From the NCBI RefSeq assembly GCF_002366715.1, contig NZ_DFBS01000003.1, positions 50,975 to 114,974 of the forward strand: DNA of 64,000 nucleotides. The letters run 5' to 3'. This DNA is from Halomonas sp. UBA3074. GTDB lineage: Bacteria; Pseudomonadota; Gammaproteobacteria; Pseudomonadales; Halomonadaceae. The position numbers and the translations under genes were made by a program. Below, one piece after another: positions 34,641-42,571 of the stretch. The first letter of the stretch is position 1; each line of letters opens with the position of its first letter. A model generated the notes under the pieces. That model was given only the letters and a program-made list of their open reading frames with translations, had not been told where the DNA came from and searched no databases.

Positions 34641-35921
34641 ATGGGTCTTATTATTCTTTTCGGGATCTTTTTTTTAGGGCTTATAGTTGGCGCACCGGTT
34701 GCGTTTGCTGTTGGCTTAGCCGCCGTTGTTACCTTCCTCTATGAAGGCTTGCCATTATTCGTGGCTTTTCAGCGCATTCTCTCCGGTATTTCCGTCTTTT
34801 CGTTACTCGCGATTCCCTTCTTTATCTTTGCCGGTGAGTTAATGATGCACGGCGGTATCTCCACTCGCCTTGTGCGCTTAGCATCGGCGATGGTGGGCAA
34901 GGTGCGTGGCGGTCTGGGAATGGTTAATATCAGCTCTTCCATGCTGTTCGGGGGAATCTCTGGCTCGGCAGTCGCGGACACCTCTGCTTTGGGTTCTATC
35001 CTGATCCCAGTAATGAAAGAGAAAGGCTATGATGCCGACTATGCTGTTAACGTTACGGTGACATCATCAATTGCGGGTGTCGTGATTCCGCCTAGCCATA
35101 ACATGATTCTTTATGCGGTAGCGGCCGGCGGCGGCATTTCCGTTACCCAGCTCTTTATCGCTGGCATTGTTCCTGGGATTTTGATGTGCCTTAGCCTAGC
35201 GGTTGCTGCCTACATTGTTGCGGTGAAGCGCGGCTATAAAGGTGAAGCATTCCCTGGTTGGTATGCGTTAATGATTAGTTTTGTCGCCTCGCTACCTGGC
35301 CTGATGACGGCTGTCATCATCGTTGGTGGGGTGCTGTCAGGCATTCTAACAGTGACGGAATCAGGCGCCTTCGGAGCTATCTATGCCATTGTGGTGACTG
35401 GCTTGGTTTACCGCGAGTTGACCTGGGCATCGTTTAAGGCGGCTGTGGTTCAGGCAGTAAAAACCACCTCGCTTGTAATGATTTTAGTCGGGTGCGCATC
35501 GGCCTTTTCCTATCTGCTAGCGCTATACAACGTCCCGGAAATGCTGACAACAGGGTTAATGGCCATTTCCGACAGGCCGTTAGTTATTTTCCTAATGCTC
35601 AATATTATCTTATTGATTTTGGGAATGATTATGGATATGGCTGCATTAATCCTTATCTGTACTCCCATTTTTCTCCCCGTTGCCATGCAGTTTGGGATGG
35701 ATCCTATTCAATTCGGCATTATTTTAATGATGAATTTAGGGCTTGGTTTGTGTACGCCACCGGTAGGAGCATGTCTGTTTGTTGGTTGTGTGATTGGGAA
35801 AATTAAAATAGAAGAAGCGGTGCGCACTATTTGGCCTTTCTTCTTAGCGCTGTTTGTCGCCTTAATGATGGTGACTTACATACCCGCTATCTCTTTGACA
35901 TTACCTAGCTTTTTCCAATAA
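34641..35921 (+). CDS. TRAP transporter large permease (DctM family)
   Basis: A 426-residue membrane protein with about twelve helices. GGISGSAVADTSALGSILIPVM and TSSIAGVVIPPSHNMILYA are the conserved DctM segments, and GLGLCTPPVGACLFVGCVIG the second-half counterpart. With DctQ and DctP it forms a Na+-driven uptake system. The gene begins 3 bases after dctQ, indicating translational coupling. Confidence 0.93.
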   Translation: MGLIILFGIFFLGLIVGAPVAFAVGLAAVVTFLYEGLPLFVAFQRILSGISVFSLLAIPFFIFAGELMMHGGISTRLVRLASAMVGKVRGGLGMVNISSSMLFGGISGSAVADTSALGSILIPVMKEKGYDADYAVNVTVTSSIAGVVIPPSHNMILYAVAAGGGISVTQLFIAGIVPGILMCLSLAVAAYIVAVKRGYKGEAFPGWYALMISFVASLPGLMTAVIIVGGVLSGILTVTESGAFGAIYAIVVTGLVYRELTWASFKAAVVQAVKTTSLVMILVGCASAFSYLLALYNVPEMLTTGLMAISDRPLVIFLMLNIILLILGMIMDMAALILICTPIFLPVAMQFGMDPIQFGIILMMNLGLGLCTPPVGACLFVGCVIGKIKIEEAVRTIWPFFLALFVALMMVTYIPAISLTLPSFFQ

Positions 35922-35973
35922 GCCGTTTCTAAAAAAGCTGCTTTAAATTAATGGCCAGGGGAATAGATCGATT

Positions 35974-37110
35974 ATGAAAGTAGTCGCCGTAAATACCCAT
36001 ATACTCGATTACCAACTTGAAACGGCGTTTGAGAGTGCCTCAATGCACTTTTCGCGTCGCCAGCACTGCTTAGTTGAAGTCACCTGTGATGATGGGACTG
36101 TCGGCTGGGGGGAGTGTTTAGGGCCCGCTAAACCTAATGCCGCGATTGTCGATGTTTATGCCCAGTCGTTAATAGGTGAAGACCCGCTTCAGACCGAAAA
36201 AGTGTGGCTAACTCTCTACAATCGCTTACGCGACCAGGGCCAACGTGGCTTAACCGTGACGGCCCTAAGCGGTATTGATATTGCGCTGTGGGATATAAAA
36301 GGCAAGCACTTTGGTGTACCGATATCAACGCTGCTGGGGGGACGCTTTCGCAACACAGTACGTGCCTACGCAACGGGTTCTTTCCGCCGTGAGGGGGTGG
36401 ATCGGGTCACGGATATTGCCGCTGAAGTAGCTGGTTATCGCCGTGAAGGTTTTCACGCCGTCAAAATAAAAATTGGCTTCGATGTCGAGGAAGACCTGGC
36501 GGTAATTGCCGCCGTGCGTGAGGCCATCGGCCCGGATATGCGGCTGATGATCGATGCCAACCATGGTTACGATTACCTGGAAGCGATTGAGCTGGGCAAG
36601 CGCGCCGTGCAGTACGGTATCGACTGGTTTGAAGAGCCCGTTTTGCCAGAACAAATTTCTACCTACGAAGCCGTTCGGGCCGGTCAGCCGATCCCCGTAG
36701 CGAGCGGTGAAAATTGGCATGGCCGCTATGCTATGCACGAGCCGTTGACCCGCCGCGCCGTGGATATCGTGCAACCGGATATTTGTGGAGTCGGCGGGTT
36801 TAGCGAGATGCGCCGAGTGGCTGATATGGCCGCTCTCCATGGCGTGCGCTTGGTTCCGCATGTATGGGGAACGGCGGTCTGTTTGGCGGCAAGCTTGCAG
36901 TTCATGGCAGCTTTGCCACCTAATCCGCCACGTCGCAACCCCATCGAGCCCATTATGGAATTCGACCGCACTGAAAACCCCTTCCGCCAAGCCGTTGTAC
37001 TGACTCCTTTAGAGCATCATCAGGGTGTGATGGCGATCCCTGATGGCCCCGGGCTGGGGATTGAAATTAACCGTGATGCGCTATCAACCTTCGCACTTAG
37101 GGAGAAGTAA
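35974..37110 (+). CDS. gci: D-galactarolactone cycloisomerase (enolase superfamily)
   Basis: A 378-residue enolase-superfamily enzyme of the mandelate racemase branch. Metal ligands are Asp194 (DANHGYD), Glu220 (WFEEPV) and Glu246 (SGENWHG); catalytic candidates are Lys164/Lys166 (KIKIG) and His296 (PHVWGTA). Sequence and neighbours fit Agrobacterium Gci (EC 5.5.1.27), which opens galactaro-1,4-lactone to 3-deoxy-2-keto-hexarate. A plain galactarate/glucarate dehydratase is the alternative, but the adjacent lactone isomerase makes Gci more likely. Confidence 0.85.
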   Translation: MKVVAVNTHILDYQLETAFESASMHFSRRQHCLVEVTCDDGTVGWGECLGPAKPNAAIVDVYAQSLIGEDPLQTEKVWLTLYNRLRDQGQRGLTVTALSGIDIALWDIKGKHFGVPISTLLGGRFRNTVRAYATGSFRREGVDRVTDIAAEVAGYRREGFHAVKIKIGFDVEEDLAVIAAVREAIGPDMRLMIDANHGYDYLEAIELGKRAVQYGIDWFEEPVLPEQISTYEAVRAGQPIPVASGENWHGRYAMHEPLTRRAVDIVQPDICGVGGFSEMRRVADMAALHGVRLVPHVWGTAVCLAASLQFMAALPPNPPRRNPIEPIMEFDRTENPFRQAVVLTPLEHHQGVMAIPDGPGLGIEINRDALSTFALREK

Positions 37111-37112
37111 CG

Positions 37113-37973
37113 TTGTCTATCCCCGCCAATACACGTCCGTTAACAGGGCGGCCCCCGGCACTAAAGGCGCCTGCAGGGGCAACCGATTGCCATATGCACC
37201 TGTATCTTCCGGGCTATGAAGCCCAGCCGGGTGGTCCAGGCATTGCTGAGTTAGCGACAGTTGCCGACTACCGGCAGGTTCAGCAGCGGCTTTCGCTGGA
37301 GCGCGTTGTGGTCACACAATCCAATGCTTACCAGTTTGACAACCGATCGATCTTACAGGGCGTGGCGGAAATCGGACAGGAGCGAGCTAGGGCGATTGTG
37401 GCGGTAGCGCCGGATGTTACGGAATCACAGCTCGATGCGCTGCATGCACAAGGCGCTCGTGGCGCCAGAATTATGCAGTTACCCGGTGGGGCCGTCGGAA
37501 TGAGTGGGTTAGCCGCCGTGGAAGCAAGGATCAAAGCGTTTGGGTGGCACTTGATGGTGCAATTCAATGGTCGTGAGATTAACGACTATGCGGAGATCCT
37601 TAGGGCTATTGAAACTGATTACATCATCGATCACATCGGCAAATTTATGCCGCCGGTAGACGTTGATGATCCACGTGTGGATCAAATACTAAGCTTGCTG
37701 GATCGCGGGAATGCATGGGTAAAAATTTGCGGTGGTTATGAAACGAGTTTAAGCGGTGGGCCTGAGTATGATGATGTAAGCCCCATCGCTAAGCGGATTA
37801 TACAACATGCACCTGAACGGGTTATCTGGGGCTCAAATTGGCCGCATGTAGCGGTTCCTCGTGACCAGTATCCCAATGATGCAGAACAGCTTGATGTCTT
37901 GCTCGAGTGGGCTGACGAGCATGCCCGTCAAAAGATTTTGGTAGATAACCCCGCCGTGCTCTATGGCTTTTAA
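37113..37973 (+). CDS. gli: D-galactarolactone isomerase (amidohydrolase family)
   Basis: A 286-residue TIM-barrel protein. HxH appears as DCHMHLY near residue 27, DHIGKFMPP near 174 and ERVIWGSNWPHVAVP near 238. In most amidohydrolase-2 enzymes the last motif has Asp as a metal ligand (WGTDWPH); here it is Asn, in keeping with a lactone-isomerising role rather than hydrolysis. It matches Agrobacterium Gli (EC 5.4.1.4), which moves the 1,5-lactone made by uronate dehydrogenase to the 1,4-lactone used by Gci. The start is TTG with GGGAG eight bases upstream, 2 bases after the gci stop. Confidence 0.85.
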   Translation: MSIPANTRPLTGRPPALKAPAGATDCHMHLYLPGYEAQPGGPGIAELATVADYRQVQQRLSLERVVVTQSNAYQFDNRSILQGVAEIGQERARAIVAVAPDVTESQLDALHAQGARGARIMQLPGGAVGMSGLAAVEARIKAFGWHLMVQFNGREINDYAEILRAIETDYIIDHIGKFMPPVDVDDPRVDQILSLLDRGNAWVKICGGYETSLSGGPEYDDVSPIAKRIIQHAPERVIWGSNWPHVAVPRDQYPNDAEQLDVLLEWADEHARQKILVDNPAVLYGF

Positions 37974-38019
37974 GGCGTTGCATTTTTAATTTGGCTTTTA
38001 AAAATAGTTAGGAGTTCCC

Positions 38020-38820
38020 ATGTTAAATAGAATTTTAGTGACCGGTGCGGCCGGTGGCCTGGGCAAAAGTTTGCGGCCTCATCTATCTAAGCTTGCAAAG
38101 CATGTTCGTTTGTCCGACTTGGCGCCATTAGGCGAGGCTGGAGAAGGGGAAGAGCTAATCCAGGCGGAACTCAATGATAGGCAGGCCGTGATGGACCTGG
38201 TGCGCGATTGCGATGGTATCGTTCATCTAGGTGGTATGTCGGTAGAGAGCCCATGGGAAGCTATTTTGCAGGCCAATATTATGGGGACATACCACCTCTA
38301 TGAGGCAGCAAGAAAGCAGGGTAAGCCAAGAATCGTTTTTGCTAGTTCCAATCACACCATTGGTTTTTATGAGCGCCATCAGCGCATCGACACTCAGGTA
38401 GCACAAAAGCCGGATTCTCTTTATGGAGTTTCAAAGTGTTTTGGTGAGAATCTCGCTAGCCTCTATCACGATAAATTTGGCGTAGAAACGCTGAGCGTTC
38501 GCATTGGTTCTTGCTTTGACAAGCCGGCTGATACCCGCATGATGGCTACTTGGCTGAGCTTGGCAGATTTTGTCAGCCTCTTAGAGCGTGCTTTTGTGAC
38601 GCCCCGCTTAGGGTATGCCGTTATTTATGGCGTATCCAACAATGCTGAAAAGTGGTGGGATAACGCCCATGCCAGCTTCTTGGGTTGGGCACCTAAAGAT
38701 AGTTCCGAGCCATGGCGCGAAGAGACCGAACAGCTTGATCGTGATATTGATGGGTCTGATTTAGCAGTGCGTTATCAGGGTGGGAAATTCACTAAATCAG
38801 GGCACCCTGACGACGTTTAA
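38020..38820 (+). CDS. udh: NAD-dependent uronate dehydrogenase
   Basis: A 266-residue short-chain/extended dehydrogenase. The nucleotide motif is TGAAGGLG (residues 8-15) and the catalytic YxxxK is YGVSK (~135-139); SSNHTIGFY and NNAEKWWDN are typical of Udh (EC 1.1.1.203). It oxidises D-galacturonate or D-glucuronate with NAD+ to the aldaro-1,5-lactone, the first step of the pathway encoded here. TTAGGAG precedes the ATG. Confidence 0.93.
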   Translation: MLNRILVTGAAGGLGKSLRPHLSKLAKHVRLSDLAPLGEAGEGEELIQAELNDRQAVMDLVRDCDGIVHLGGMSVESPWEAILQANIMGTYHLYEAARKQGKPRIVFASSNHTIGFYERHQRIDTQVAQKPDSLYGVSKCFGENLASLYHDKFGVETLSVRIGSCFDKPADTRMMATWLSLADFVSLLERAFVTPRLGYAVIYGVSNNAEKWWDNAHASFLGWAPKDSSEPWREETEQLDRDIDGSDLAVRYQGGKFTKSGHPDDV

Positions 38821-38833
38821 TAGTATCTATAAG

Positions 38834-38865
38834 TTCTCGGTTGTACGATATAGTACAACCGAGAA
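38834..38865. promoter_or_regulatory. Perfect palindrome, candidate autoregulatory GntR operator
   Basis: TTCTCGGTTGTAC, spacer GATATA, GTACAACCGAGAA: 13-bp arms with no mismatch, 20 bases before the gntR start. The core TGTA-N8-TACA recurs at 31934. There is no T tract after it, so operator is favoured over terminator, though it could also fold in RNA after udh. Confidence 0.65.
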
Positions 38866-38885
38866 ATCATTGAAGGACAGCTTTC

Positions 38886-39641
38886 ATGGCCAAACCTAGC
38901 GCAACGGCATCTGCCCTAAAACCGCTTCAAGTCAGCAAAGTGGCACAGCAGGGCAGCTTATCTGTGCATGTGGCTGACCAACTGGAAGCGTTGATCACTC
39001 AGGGCAAGGTCGCGGTGGGGGAAAAACTACCTACCGAGAACAGCCTGTGTGACTCTTTTGGCGTTAGCCGCACGGTAATACGCGAGGCGATTACTCATCT
39101 TAAATCGCTGGGTCTGGTGGAGACCCGGCGGGGAGTGGGCACATCGGTGCTGCGCTCATCGACCGTCGAGGCGCGGCCTGCTGAGCGTATTAACCCGACC
39201 ACCGTCGAAGATATCTTACATTTGCTAGAGCTACGTTTAACGTTAGAGCCCGCCGCCGCTGAACTGGCAGCATTACGTTACGATGATGAAGATCGTCAGC
39301 GGCTCGAAGCGCAGCACGCTGCCTTTAGTAAAACTTACGCTGCCAAATCACAAGCGCGCGAAGAGGATTATCTTTTCCATTTTGCGATTGCCACAGCGAC
39401 CAAAAATCCTTTTTTCCAATCTTTTTATAAACAGTGGAGCCAAAGCGTCATTCCGCGCGCCAAGCTGTTGAGTATTGATATTAATCCGATCTCCTCAGAA
39501 CGCTATTTAGAGCGCGTGCAGGAAGAGCACACTTACATTCTTGAAGCGATTCTTTCCCGCGATGCTCAAGCTGCCCGCGAAACCATGTTTCAGCACCTCA
39601 ACCGGGCGCGCAATACCTATGCCCAGTATCGCGAACAGTGA
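38886..39641 (+). CDS. GntR/FadR-family regulator of uronate catabolism
   Basis: A 251-residue regulator. The N-terminal winged helix has VADQLEALITQGKVAVGEKLPTENSLCDSFGVSRTVIREAITHLKSLGLVETRRGVG, cited here only as landmarks GEKLPTEN, SRTVIREA and GLVETRRGVG. The C-terminal FCD helical domain has LLELRLTLEPAAAELAA, FHFAIATATKNPF and H in EEHTYILEAI for metal/ligand binding. It most likely represses the kdgD-to-aldehyde-dehydrogenase unit and is relieved by a uronate or pathway intermediate. A perfect palindrome lies in its own leader. Confidence 0.9.
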   Translation: MAKPSATASALKPLQVSKVAQQGSLSVHVADQLEALITQGKVAVGEKLPTENSLCDSFGVSRTVIREAITHLKSLGLVETRRGVGTSVLRSSTVEARPAERINPTTVEDILHLLELRLTLEPAAAELAALRYDDEDRQRLEAQHAAFSKTYAAKSQAREEDYLFHFAIATATKNPFFQSFYKQWSQSVIPRAKLLSIDINPISSERYLERVQEEHTYILEAILSRDAQAARETMFQHLNRARNTYAQYREQ

Positions 39642-39669
39642 TAGCACTGAACCCTATAAGGAACGATCT

Positions 39670-41244
39670 ATGACGATTCGAGGCGAAATGCTCATCGGTC
39701 AACAAGCAGTGACCGGCACTCAGGCCAACATTCAAGCAGTTAACCCCGACACAGGTGAAAAGCTGGAGCCGGTTTATGTCGGTGGTAGTCGGGCTCACGT
39801 CGAGCAAGCCTGCGAGCTAGCAGAAGCCGCGTATGCGACTTATCGCGAGACCACGCTTGAAGAGCGGGCGACCTTTCTAGAAACCATCGCCAGTGAAATT
39901 GAAGCGATAGGCAGCGAGCTGGTTGAGCGCGCTATGGCGGAAACTGGTCTGCCCCAAGCGCGTATTGAGGGTGAGCGCGGCAGAACCTGCGGGCAACTGC
40001 GTCTGTTCGCTTCCGTCGTACGTGCCGGTGAGTGGTTGGATGTTCGTATAGACCCTGCGATGCCAGAGCGTCAGCCGCTACCTCGTGCCGATCTGCGTCA
40101 GCGCCACATCGCATTGGGCCCCGTGGCTGTATTCGGTGCCAGCAACTTTCCACTTGCGTTCTCAGTCGCGGGTGGTGATACCGCCTCGGCCCTAGCGGCT
40201 GGCTGTCCGGTGGTAGTGAAAGGTCACTCAGCGCACCCAGGCACTTCTGAGCTGGTAGGGCAGGCAGTCCAAAAAGCGGTAAAAGCGTGCAATTTACCGG
40301 AAGGCGTTTTCTCGCTGCTGTTTGGGGCTGGTAACGAAATTGGCCAGGCGCTAGTCGATGACCCACGCATTCAAGCGGTGGGTTTCACCGGTTCGCGCAG
40401 TGGTGGCATGGCGCTGATGAAAACTGCCCAGGCACGCCCACAGCCGATTCCGGTCTACGCCGAGATGAGCAGCATCAATCCTGTGTTCTTACTACCGGCG
40501 GCCCTTAAAGCACGTGGTAAAGAGTTAGGTGAAGCCTTTATCGGCTCGCTTAATATGGGCGCGGGCCAGTTCTGCACTAACCCTGGGTTGGTGGTTGCAC
40601 TAAAAGGAACTGAGCTGGACGCCTTTATTGAATCGGCACGTGGCGCAGTAGAGGCTAGCGGCGCGCAAACCATGCTAACGCCGGGTATTCATCGCGCCTA
40701 TCAAGAAGGCGTTTCAAGCTTGAGCGGCGCAGCTAACGTGCGTGAAATCGCCCGTGGTCAAACGGGCAGCGACTATCAGTGCCAGACCGGTTTGTTTGCT
40801 GCTTCAGCGAGCGATTTCCTTGCCTCAGAAACGCTGCAAGCCGAAGTGTTCGGCGCCAGCTCGCTGGTCATCGAATGCGCCGATGCGGCGGAGGTAAAGC
40901 GTGTTGCTGAACAGCTAGAAGGCCAACTCACCATCACATTGCATATGGACGATGCTGACTTGGAGGCCGCTCAAGCGCTGCTGCCAACATTTGAGCGCAA
41001 GGCCGGGCGTATTCTCGCCAATGGTTGGCCTACCGGTGTCGAAGTGTGCCATGCCATGGTACATGGCGGCCCCTTCCCGGCGACGTCCGATTCCCGCACT
41101 ACTTCGGTTGGTTCGGCGGCTATCCACCGCTTCTTACGGCCAGTGTGTTACCAATCATTGCCAGAAGGCTTGCTTCCTGAGGCGCTTAAAGAGAGCAACC
41201 CGCTCAGCGTGTCGCGGTTAGTCGATGGCAAGCGCGAAGTTTAA
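39670..41244 (+). CDS. Alpha-ketoglutarate semialdehyde dehydrogenase
   Basis: A 524-residue NAD(P)-dependent aldehyde dehydrogenase. FTGSRSGG is the cofactor loop, AEMSSINPVF contains the general-base Glu, and GAGQFCTNPG the catalytic Cys (~residue 300). The form with ASNFPLAFSVAGGDTASALAAGCPVV matches the 2,5-dioxovalerate dehydrogenase branch (EC 1.2.1.26). It converts the KdgD product to alpha-ketoglutarate, finishing the pathway. AAGGAA precedes the ATG at 39670; the open frame extends upstream into the gntR gene but has no support there. Confidence 0.92.
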   Translation: MTIRGEMLIGQQAVTGTQANIQAVNPDTGEKLEPVYVGGSRAHVEQACELAEAAYATYRETTLEERATFLETIASEIEAIGSELVERAMAETGLPQARIEGERGRTCGQLRLFASVVRAGEWLDVRIDPAMPERQPLPRADLRQRHIALGPVAVFGASNFPLAFSVAGGDTASALAAGCPVVVKGHSAHPGTSELVGQAVQKAVKACNLPEGVFSLLFGAGNEIGQALVDDPRIQAVGFTGSRSGGMALMKTAQARPQPIPVYAEMSSINPVFLLPAALKARGKELGEAFIGSLNMGAGQFCTNPGLVVALKGTELDAFIESARGAVEASGAQTMLTPGIHRAYQEGVSSLSGAANVREIARGQTGSDYQCQTGLFAASASDFLASETLQAEVFGASSLVIECADAAEVKRVAEQLEGQLTITLHMDDADLEAAQALLPTFERKAGRILANGWPTGVEVCHAMVHGGPFPATSDSRTTSVGSAAIHRFLRPVCYQSLPEGLLPEALKESNPLSVSRLVDGKREV

Positions 41245-41268
41245 AAAAGCTGTGGCTAATGCGGTCCG

Positions 41269-41295
41269 AAAGCAGGCATTCATTGCCTGCTTTTT
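41269..41295 (+). terminator. Intrinsic terminator of the uronate operon
   Basis: AAAGCAGGCA pairs with TGCCTGCTTT around TTCAT, followed by more T residues, 24 bases after the aldehyde dehydrogenase stop. It marks the end of the catabolic unit and separates the Ldh-type gene. Confidence 0.85.
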
Positions 41296-41358
41296 AGTAT
41301 AGCTTTGAAAGAAATTTTCAAATAAATACGTAACAATAAGAGTGCGTTAGGTAATACT

Positions 41359-42375
41359 ATGAGTAATGATATAACTATTTCGCTACAAGAAGCCGAAGCG
41401 CTGAGTCATAAGGTACTCACCCATCATGGCTTTAGTCAGGCCCATGCTGCCGCGATTACGCGCAGCGTCATGGCGGCCCAGTGCGATGAATGTCATTCCC
41501 ACGGTTTATACCGGCTGATTGGGTGTGTCCAAACCGCGTTGAACGGCGGTGTTGATACCCAGGTCGAGCCGACCATTACTGACCGGGCAGCCAGTGTGGT
41601 TAAAGTCAATGCGAATAAGGGCTGCTCGCTGCTGTCGTTTGAAATGGGTAAGCCCTATTTGATCGAGAAAGCTAAACGCAGCGGAATGGCGGCGCTTGCT
41701 ATTAATAATAGCTTCCACTTCTCAGCGCTGTGGCCCGAAGTGGAAGCGCTTTCAGCAGAGGGGCTGGTGGCGTTAGCGATGACGCCAAGCCACGCCTTTG
41801 TCGCTCCGGCGGGCGGCACTTCACCCCTTTTAGGTACCAATCCCATCGCCTTCTCCTGGCCGCGCCCTGGTAGTACCCCCTATACGTTTGATTTTGCCAC
41901 TAGCGTGGTCGCCCGAGGCGAGATAGAGCTTCACCGGCGAGCCGGTCAATCCATTCCCGAAGGGTGGGCAATTGATAGCGAGGGAAACTCGACGACTGAC
42001 CCCGTGGCAGCGCTTGCTGGCGCAATGCTGCCCTTTGGCAACTATAAAGGCTCTGCGCTCTCGACCATGGTGGAGCTGTTGGCAGGCCCACTGATTGGCG
42101 ACCTGCTGGGACATGAAACCCAGCCAGCCAATGCGGAAAAAACCGGCAAGCCTTTTCACGGCGAGCTGATTATCGCGATGTCGCCTGAGGTTTTTCTGGG
42201 TCAGGACACCGAGAAACACCTCCAGCATGCTGAACGCCTTTTCGAAGGTATTCTTGGCCAAGGGGCGCGCTTGCCTTCCCAGCGCCGCTTTGCAGCAAGA
42301 GCGCGCAGCCGGAGTAGTGGCATTACTTTTCCTAATGCGCTTTATGAAGAGCTCAAGGCATTAGCAAGTCACTAA
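41359..42375 (+). CDS. Ldh-family NAD(P)H oxidoreductase
   Basis: A 338-residue member of the malate/L-lactate dehydrogenase (YlbC/DpkA) fold, distinct from classical LDH. Landmarks are CDECHSHGLYR (substrate His), AINNSFHFSALW, PLLGTNPIAFSWP and PFGNYKGSALSTMVELL. Enzymes of this type reduce ketoacids or cyclic imines such as pyrroline-2-carboxylate and piperideine-2-carboxylate. Since alpha-ketoglutarate semialdehyde is also an intermediate of hydroxyproline breakdown, a pyrroline/piperideine carboxylate reductase is plausible. The substrate is not proved. Confidence 0.8.
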   Translation: MSNDITISLQEAEALSHKVLTHHGFSQAHAAAITRSVMAAQCDECHSHGLYRLIGCVQTALNGGVDTQVEPTITDRAASVVKVNANKGCSLLSFEMGKPYLIEKAKRSGMAALAINNSFHFSALWPEVEALSAEGLVALAMTPSHAFVAPAGGTSPLLGTNPIAFSWPRPGSTPYTFDFATSVVARGEIELHRRAGQSIPEGWAIDSEGNSTTDPVAALAGAMLPFGNYKGSALSTMVELLAGPLIGDLLGHETQPANAEKTGKPFHGELIIAMSPEVFLGQDTEKHLQHAERLFEGILGQGARLPSQRRFAARARSRSSGITFPNALYEELKALASH

Positions 42376-42571
42376 TAGCGTCATTATGGATAGAGGCTGG
42401 GTAAGCTGCGCACATTATTTTATGCATGTTTTTTGGGACTGGTACAAAAACTGGCTAGAATCGGGGTGTGGCGTCGGGTTTTCGGCGGTCACTTCAACAC
42501 ATTGGGGTAGGGGACTTGCTGGGTTTTCTAGGCACCCGAGTGTGAACAAAAGCTAACTGGAGAGCATTCCC

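Noticed and set aside
36325..36990. A 221-codon open frame antisense to gci
   Set aside because: It lies opposite the conserved enolase-superfamily active-site region and has no recognisable domain or ribosome site.
38834..38865. Perfect palindrome after udh as an intrinsic terminator
   Set aside because: No T tract on either strand, and a related sequence occurs at the kdgD promoter, so an operator is favoured.
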